DNA from: an uncultured Sutterella sp.
Lineage (GTDB): Bacteria; Pseudomonadota; Gammaproteobacteria; Burkholderiales; Burkholderiaceae_F
Assembly: GCA_900552195.1 (NCBI GenBank)
Contig: URYO01000002.1
Location: forward strand, 1-28,278
Length of the DNA stretch: 28,278 nt
Direction of reading: 5' to 3'
Shown here: one piece after another, positions 23,717-28,278 of the stretch
How the letters are laid out: every line of letters starts with the position of its first letter
Position numbering within the stretch: position 1 is the first letter of the stretch
The notes under the pieces: model-generated
The model's database searches: none
What the model was told of the DNA's origin: nothing
What the model saw: only the letters and a program-made list of their open reading frames with translations
Position numbers and translations under genes: made by a program

Positions 23717-24922
23717 CTATTCGTGGCGAACGGCCTCGATCGGATCGAGCTGAGCCGCTCTGCGGGCCGGAAAGTAACCGAAAATAATTCCGATAAACGC
23801 GGCAAAGCAGAATGCCAGCACGTTGATGCCGGGACTGAAAATAAAAGGCACGCCCATGAAGTGCGTCAGCAAAACAGAAGCGCCGAAAGCCAAGATAACT
23901 CCGAGCAGGCCTCCGAAGCAGGCGAGCATGATGGATTCCACAAGGAACTGAAGCAGCACTTCCCGCTCGGTCGCGCCGATCGCCAAACGCACACCGATTT
24001 CTTTTGTGCGCTCCGTCACACTTACCAGCATGATGTTCATAATGCCGATGCCACCGACCAAAAGACTGACCGCTGCCACGGCACCGAGAAGCATCGTCAG
24101 CACCTGCGTAGTTTTGGAAATCGTTTCAATCAGCTCCGAGGTGTCAAGAATATTGAAGTTGTCCATCTCAGAACTCGACAAAGAGCGTCTTTCTCGCAGA
24201 AGAAGCCGAGAACTCTCTTTGACGCGTTCAATATCACTGCCGGGTTCCACCGCCACGGTAATCAGAGGAATGCGAACATTTCCGCTGATGCGGCGCTGGA
24301 AAGTGTTCAAAGGAATAATGACAACATCGTCTTTGTCCATTCCCATGCCGGACTGGCCTTTTTGTTCAAGCTCGCCGATGATTTGGCAGGAGAAGCCTTT
24401 GACGCGTAGCAGTTTGCCCAAAGCATCGTGGTTTTCAAAGAGCTCTTTTTTAACCGTCTGTCCGATGACGCAGACCGCACTTCCGGCCCTAAGCTCAGAC
24501 TGCTCAAAATTTCTGCCTTCCTGAATCGTCAGATTATTGATGGAAAAATAGTCGTTGGTCGTTCCGATCACGGAGGTCGACCAGTTCTTACCGTTTGCCA
24601 CGACGACTTGAGTGGATGTGCGCGAAGGCGCTACCGCTTTGATACCGGCGATTTGTGTCGCCAAGGCTTCCGCATCCGATTCTTTGAAAGACGGCGCACC
24701 GACAGACTGCCCCGGACCCAACCTTTGGCCGGGACGAATCATCAGCGAGTCCGATCCCAATGAGGCAATCTGATCACGCACCTGCTGAGTCGCGCCGTTT
24801 CCGACGGTGACCATCGTAATCACTGCCGCCACGCCGATCACAATACCAAGCACGGTCAGAATCGACCGCATCGGATTTCGGAATATTTGTCTGAGCGCAA
24901 GAAGAAGAGCGTTGCCTAACAT
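23717..24922 (-). CDS. MacB-type ABC transporter permease (FtsX/MacB_PCD domains)
   Basis: Membrane subunit of a tripartite mechanotransmission exporter. 401 residues. The N-terminal helix (SILTVLGIVIGVAAVITMVTVG, about 19-40) is followed by a MacB_PCD periplasmic domain (about 45-240). Three C-terminal helices belong to the FtsX fold (AAVSLLVGGIGIMNIMLVSV; CFGGLLGVILAFGASVLL; VLAFCFAAFIGIIFGYFPA). RTKEIGVRLAIGATEREVLLQF is the coupling helix signature, and the C-terminus PIEAVRHE is typical. It corresponds to the C-terminal part of E. coli MacB; here the ATPase is a separate gene overlapping by seven bases. AGGAG lies eight bases before the ATG. Substrate unknown: family members export peptides, macrolides, lipopeptides or siderophores. 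Confidence 0.93.
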   Translation of the reverse strand: MLGNALLLALRQIFRNPMRSILTVLGIVIGVAAVITMVTVGNGATQQVRDQIASLGSDSLMIRPGQRLGPGQSVGAPSFKESDAEALATQIAGIKAVAPSRTSTQVVVANGKNWSTSVIGTTNDYFSINNLTIQEGRNFEQSELRAGSAVCVIGQTVKKELFENHDALGKLLRVKGFSCQIIGELEQKGQSGMGMDKDDVVIIPLNTFQRRISGNVRIPLITVAVEPGSDIERVKESSRLLLRERRSLSSSEMDNFNILDTSELIETISKTTQVLTMLLGAVAAVSLLVGGIGIMNIMLVSVTERTKEIGVRLAIGATEREVLLQFLVESIMLACFGGLLGVILAFGASVLLTHFMGVPFIFSPGINVLAFCFAAFIGIIFGYFPARRAAQLDPIEAVRHE

Positions 24923-25623
24923 GGTTTGTTCTCCTGATCCGAAGCTACGGTACCGTCCACGAAGTGAACGATACGTTTCGCGTATTTGGCCATGTCAGGC
25001 TCATGTGTCACCAATACAACCGTAATGCCTTCTTCATCGTTGAGTTTTTGGAGAAGCTTCATGATTTCAACGCTTCGATGCGAATCCAAACTTCCCGTTG
25101 GCTCATCTGCAAGGAGCAGTTTCGGATGCGTTACGATCGCTCGCGCGATGGCGACACGCTGCTGCTGACCTCCGGAAAGCTCGGCCGGCGTGTGGTCTTT
25201 CCACTGCGTCAGGCCGACCTTATCCAAAGCCTCCAGCGCCATTTCATGCCGGACTTTGGCAGGCTCTCCGCGGTAAAGCAACGGAAGCTCTACGTTTTCT
25301 ATTGCACTCGTACGCGGCAGCAGATTAAATCCCTGAAACACGAAGCCCAAATATTGACGACGTAAGAGCGCGCGCTGATCCCGCGTAAAGTGTTCGACGT
25401 GGAAACCGTTGAATAAATACTGCCCGCGTGTCGGCGTATCCAAAGCACCGATGATGTTCATCGTCGTCGATTTTCCTGAGCCGCTCGGCCCCATAATCGC
25501 AACAAACTCTCCGGCATTGATGCTCAAATCCACATGATGAAGTGCATCGAATGCAGTCGGTCCCGTTCCGTACCGCTTGCCGATGCCGATTAACTGGACA
25601 AGCGGCTTATCTCCGGAGCTCAT
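24916..25623 (-). CDS. ABC transporter ATPase of the MacB/LolD family
   Basis: Nucleotide-binding subunit partnering the downstream permease. 235 residues, a single ABC domain. Walker A GPSGSGKST (about 46-54), Q-loop VFQGFNLLPRTSA, signature LSGGQQQRVAIARA, Walker B LLLADEPTGSLD, and H-loop VTHEPDMAKYA. The family is the MacB/LolD/FtsE type rather than an importer ATPase. The ATG at 25623 overlaps the last base of the macA stop (TAATG), and its 3' end overlaps the permease start by seven bases, so all three are translationally coupled. Confidence 0.95.
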   Translation of the reverse strand: MSSGDKPLVQLIGIGKRYGTGPTAFDALHHVDLSINAGEFVAIMGPSGSGKSTTMNIIGALDTPTRGQYLFNGFHVEHFTRDQRALLRRQYLGFVFQGFNLLPRTSAIENVELPLLYRGEPAKVRHEMALEALDKVGLTQWKDHTPAELSGGQQQRVAIARAIVTHPKLLLADEPTGSLDSHRSVEIMKLLQKLNDEEGITVVLVTHEPDMAKYAKRIVHFVDGTVASDQENKPC

Positions 25624-26924
25624 TATTTCGCTCCGCGTCTTTGGTCAACGATGACTTTATCGCCGGCAGAAAACTTGCCTTCGAGCACTTGGGTCATCTT
25701 ACCGTCCGTAAAACCCACAACCAGCGGAACCGGCACGGCCTGACCGTCTTTCTCTATGTAAACTTCGGCCTTCTTTTGAGAAGCATTCGGGCTTGTCACA
25801 GAGCCGGCGCTCTTGCGCACGCTTCTTCTCATCGGAGGTCCGAAAACATTCATTGTCGGCTCCTTTGAGCCTGAAGAAACAGAAGGCCTAAATCTCAGGG
25901 CGGTATTGGGTACAAGCAGGGCGTCTTTTAAGGCAACGGTACGAATCGTTGCGGTCGCCGTCATTCCCGGGCGAAGCAGTAAGTCCGGATTTTTAACATC
26001 CAAGTAAGTGACGTAAGTCACTACGTTGTCCGTTTTTGTCGATCCGAAAGCGACTTTTTTCAGCTCGGCCGGGAAGTTTCGGTCTGGATAGGCACTCACT
26101 GTGAAGCTGGCCTTCTGACCCGGTTTCACCGCTCCGACATCTGCCTCATCAACATTGACCTGCAGTTCGAGATCTTTGAGGTCGGTCGCAAGCTTCAAAA
26201 GTTCAACGGCTTGAAGCGAAGCCGCCACTGCATAGCCCGGCTCAACGGAACGGGCTAAAACAACGCCGTCAATCGGAGAAATGATATGTGTCTTGGACAA
26301 GTCGCTTTCTGCAGACTTCAGCGCCTGCTCACTATCCATGATTTTTGCCTGAGCACTTTGAACAGAGGCCTGAGCTTTGGCAACCAAAGCCTCCTGAGCA
26401 TCAATTTCAGTCTTACTCGGACTCTTGCCGCCGGAAAGACGTCTGACTTCCTGCAGACGCGAGAGTTTGGCCTTGGCCTCTTTCAGCGTTGCCTGGGATT
26501 CCGCCAATGTAGCCTTAGAAAGATCTAGGCTTGCTTTGGCTCGCTCTACCGAAGCTTTCAGTTTGGTGTCGTCAAGCTCGATCAGTACTTCGCCTTTTTT
26601 GACCTGGTCGTTCACGTCGACATTGACCTTACGGACAATACCGGAAAGTTCACTGCCCAGTGATACGGTACGGATCGGATTGATCGTTCCGTTAGCAGAA
26701 ACTTCAACCGTGAGATTCCCTTTCGTCAGAGGCTGTGTGACGAAACCGACTTGTCCCTGGCTGCCTCTGAAGAAAAAGTAGTAAACGGCAAAGAGGATGC
26801 CTAAGAAGACGAGAAGAACGAGCCAAACGCTACCTCGTTTGTAGAACGGCTTAACCTTGTCTGCTCCCAGCAGCCCTTCAATATCCGTTTTCTGCGCTTT
26901 GGTTGTATTTGTATTATCGGTCAT
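25623..26924 (-). CDS. MacA-like periplasmic adaptor (HlyD/membrane fusion protein)
   Basis: Bridges the inner-membrane ABC transporter to the outer-membrane channel. 433 residues from the ATG at 26924, which has AGGAG about ten bases upstream; the frame is open to 27011 but that would lie within the preceding gene. An N-terminal cytoplasmic stretch precedes one membrane helix (VWLVLLVFLGILFAVYYFFF, about 33-52). The lipoyl half (GIVRKVNVDVNDQVKKGEVLIELDD) is followed by a long coiled-coil hairpin rich in Ala, Lys and Gln (about 115-210). The second lipoyl half is IISPIDGVVLARSVEPG, then a beta-barrel (GQKASFTVSAYPDRNFPAEL) and membrane-proximal domain. An insert around KEPTMNVFGPPMRRSVRKS is Ser/Arg-rich. 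It overlaps the outer-membrane gene by 11 bases. Confidence 0.93.
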   Translation of the reverse strand: MTDNTNTTKAQKTDIEGLLGADKVKPFYKRGSVWLVLLVFLGILFAVYYFFFRGSQGQVGFVTQPLTKGNLTVEVSANGTINPIRTVSLGSELSGIVRKVNVDVNDQVKKGEVLIELDDTKLKASVERAKASLDLSKATLAESQATLKEAKAKLSRLQEVRRLSGGKSPSKTEIDAQEALVAKAQASVQSAQAKIMDSEQALKSAESDLSKTHIISPIDGVVLARSVEPGYAVAASLQAVELLKLATDLKDLELQVNVDEADVGAVKPGQKASFTVSAYPDRNFPAELKKVAFGSTKTDNVVTYVTYLDVKNPDLLLRPGMTATATIRTVALKDALLVPNTALRFRPSVSSGSKEPTMNVFGPPMRRSVRKSAGSVTSPNASQKKAEVYIEKDGQAVPVPLVVGFTDGKMTQVLEGKFSAGDKVIVDQRRGAK

Positions 26925-28278
26925 TATTCTTAAACTCCTGAGGAACAGTCCATCCCCCGCCCAACGCGATATAGAGATCAATGTAGCCTTGGGCGATTTC
27001 AGCCTCCGCACTCGCCAAAGATTCCTGAACGGTCAGCAGTGTTCTTTGGGTCGTCAGCACGACCGTAAAGTCCTGAAGACCGGCGCTGTAATTTTGCCGT
27101 GCGGCTGTCGCTGCGTTTCGTGCCGATTCCTCGGCAACAACCAATGATTTTTTACGAGTTTCCTGTGACCACACTTTGTTGAGTGCGTCTTCTACATCCT
27201 GAACGCCCGCGAGCAGACTCGCTTCATAGTCAATTTTGGCTTGGGCCGCCTGAGCATCGCGCTGCTCAACCTGGGCCATCAGAGACCCGGTGTTGAAGAT
27301 CGGCAGCGTCAGCGAACCGAAGCCGTTCGAATTATGTGTACCCCATTCACCGAGCTGCCCCATGATAGGACCTGAAAGTCCGAAAGAGCCTCCGATTGAG
27401 AGACTCGGAAACAGGGCCGACTTAGCCTGTGCGTAACGCGCCAGTGCGCTCATCACTTTTGCCTCTGCCATACGCACCGCCGGGCGATTGCGAAGCGTCT
27501 CTCCGGGAATGCTGAGCGCAAGGTTTCGCGGCGGCTGAGGAATCGGAGCCGTCGAGGTCGGGTTAACTGCCTCAGGTGTGGTTCCGATGAGACGAGCGAT
27601 CAAATTACGGTACTGCATGACCTGAGCGCAATACACGGGAATCGAGGCACGTGTCTGCTCAAAAGAAGTGCGCGCCTGATCGACGTCGGTCGATGGCACG
27701 AGTCCGGATAAGTAACGCCAATTGGCGATATCCAGTGCTTCCTGCTGAGTTTTGGCGTTTTCCTGAGCCACGTCCAGCCGCTTCTGGGCAAGCCTCATAT
27801 TGACATAGGCACCGGCCACTTCAGCAGCGATTCGAGTCTGCACTCCTCCCAAACTCGCTTGAGAAGACAGGTAGTCGGAGAACGCCGCTTCAGAAGCAGC
27901 AAAACGACCGCCGGCATCGATTGTCCAGCTGACGTTCAGGCCGATAGAAAAGGTATTGGAACCATGGCCGAGAGAATGACTGCGGCTGGCTCGGTAGTTA
28001 CCGTCCAGTGTCGGGAACAAGCCGGCATTAGCTACGGTCATCGAGGCTTGCGCATAACGAAGATTTTCCTGCGCGGATCGAACATCCGTATTGGCCGCCT
28101 GTGAGGCCGCAACTAAGCGAGCGATTTCCGGATCGCTCCAAGTTGACCACCATTCGGAGAGGTCGGCAGCCTTCGATGTTTCGAGGGCGGGACTGCCGCT
28201 CCACTGACTGGGAATTACTTTTTTATCCTGTTCGGTTATTTGGAATTGAGGGATGGATACACAGCCGCTCAAGGCCCC
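26914..28278 (-). CDS. NodT-family outer-membrane efflux lipoprotein (5' end cut by window edge)
   Basis: TolC-like outer-membrane channel for the MacAB-type pump. About 454 codons are in the window. The frame runs to the right edge and contains ALSGC, a lipobox whose Cys would be lipidated, so only the signal peptide N-terminus is missing. Starting at the TTG that encodes the lipobox Leu (28272) would be wrong. Two outer-membrane efflux repeats: the first about 60-250 (NTDVRSAQENLRYAQASMTVANAGLFPTLDG; ASLGGVQTRIAAEVAGAYVNMRLAQKRL), the second about 260-440 (NRPAVRMAEAKVMSALARYAQAKSALFPSLSIGG; SAEAEIAQGYIDLYIALGGGW). First gene seen of a four-gene operon (channel, adaptor, ATPase, permease). 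Confidence 0.93.
   Translation of the reverse strand, partial: GALSGCVSIPQFQITEQDKKVIPSQWSGSPALETSKAADLSEWWSTWSDPEIARLVAASQAANTDVRSAQENLRYAQASMTVANAGLFPTLDGNYRASRSHSLGHGSNTFSIGLNVSWTIDAGGRFAASEAAFSDYLSSQASLGGVQTRIAAEVAGAYVNMRLAQKRLDVAQENAKTQQEALDIANWRYLSGLVPSTDVDQARTSFEQTRASIPVYCAQVMQYRNLIARLIGTTPEAVNPTSTAPIPQPPRNLALSIPGETLRNRPAVRMAEAKVMSALARYAQAKSALFPSLSIGGSFGLSGPIMGQLGEWGTHNSNGFGSLTLPIFNTGSLMAQVEQRDAQAAQAKIDYEASLLAGVQDVEDALNKVWSQETRKKSLVVAEESARNAATAARQNYSAGLQDFTVVLTTQRTLLTVQESLASAEAEIAQGYIDLYIALGGGWTVPQEFKNNDR

Noticed and set aside
26925..27011. N-terminal extension of the MacA-like adaptor
   Set aside because: It would overlap the NodT-type gene by nearly 100 bases and add non-family residues; the ATG at 26924 has a good AGGAG.
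1..28278. CRISPR arrays, insertion sequences, prophage or integrated elements
   Set aside because: No regularly spaced repeats, transposase, integrase or terminal repeats were seen, and gene content and composition look uniform.

Overview
This window looks like chromosomal housekeeping DNA from a Gram-negative bacterium of roughly 50% GC. The lipopolysaccharide inner-core genes (waaA, waaC and an ADP-heptose set), a single-chain PurL of about 1,300 residues, a MacAB/NodT-type tripartite efflux operon and the separate HldA and HldC proteins suggest a betaproteobacterium. Burkholderiales, possibly Sutterella/Parasutterella-like, is my best guess. The placement is inferred from gene content and protein style, not from a search. 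I see no insertion sequences, phage genes or CRISPR arrays.

Layout. 1-1036: end-truncated apaH, then a tRNA with CAT anticodon that has its own promoter and terminator, all on the minus strand. 1074-5538 (minus): a tight operon reading manB/algC-like phosphomannomutase > waaC > waaA > thiD. 5650-8674 (plus, divergent): hldA > hldD > gmhB > hldC, which make ADP-L-glycero-D-manno-heptose, the substrate of WaaC. 8667-10847 (minus): ruvX > plsC > galU. 11013-12559 (plus): two tandem DUF2721-like membrane proteins and an HdeD/DUF308-like membrane protein whose ribosome binding site lies inside a long hairpin. 12665-13804 (minus): an unrecognised 379-residue protein. 13946-17887 (minus): purL. 18105-22227 (minus): uvrA followed by a MOFRL-type glycerate 2-kinase. 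22543-23659 (plus, divergent from uvrA): two tandem ssb paralogues. 23717-28278 (minus): NodT-type outer-membrane lipoprotein (cut by the window edge) > macA > ABC ATPase > MacB-like permease.

How the parts fit. The divergent LPS block joins heptose precursor synthesis to the Kdo and heptose transferases that use it. GalU and PlsC next door also supply envelope precursors. uvrA and ssb sit head to head, as in many proteobacteria, but I see no classical LexA box. Instead the 315-bp gap contains nested, mutually exclusive inverted repeats.

The most unusual items are the sequestering hairpin before the HdeD-like gene, the structured uvrA-ssb spacer, the ssb duplication, the DUF2721 pair and the unrecognised protein before purL. 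Nothing here is clearly a new defence or mobile system. Several start codons were moved from the longest open frame to internal ATGs that have a Shine-Dalgarno sequence or match the family's usual N-terminus.
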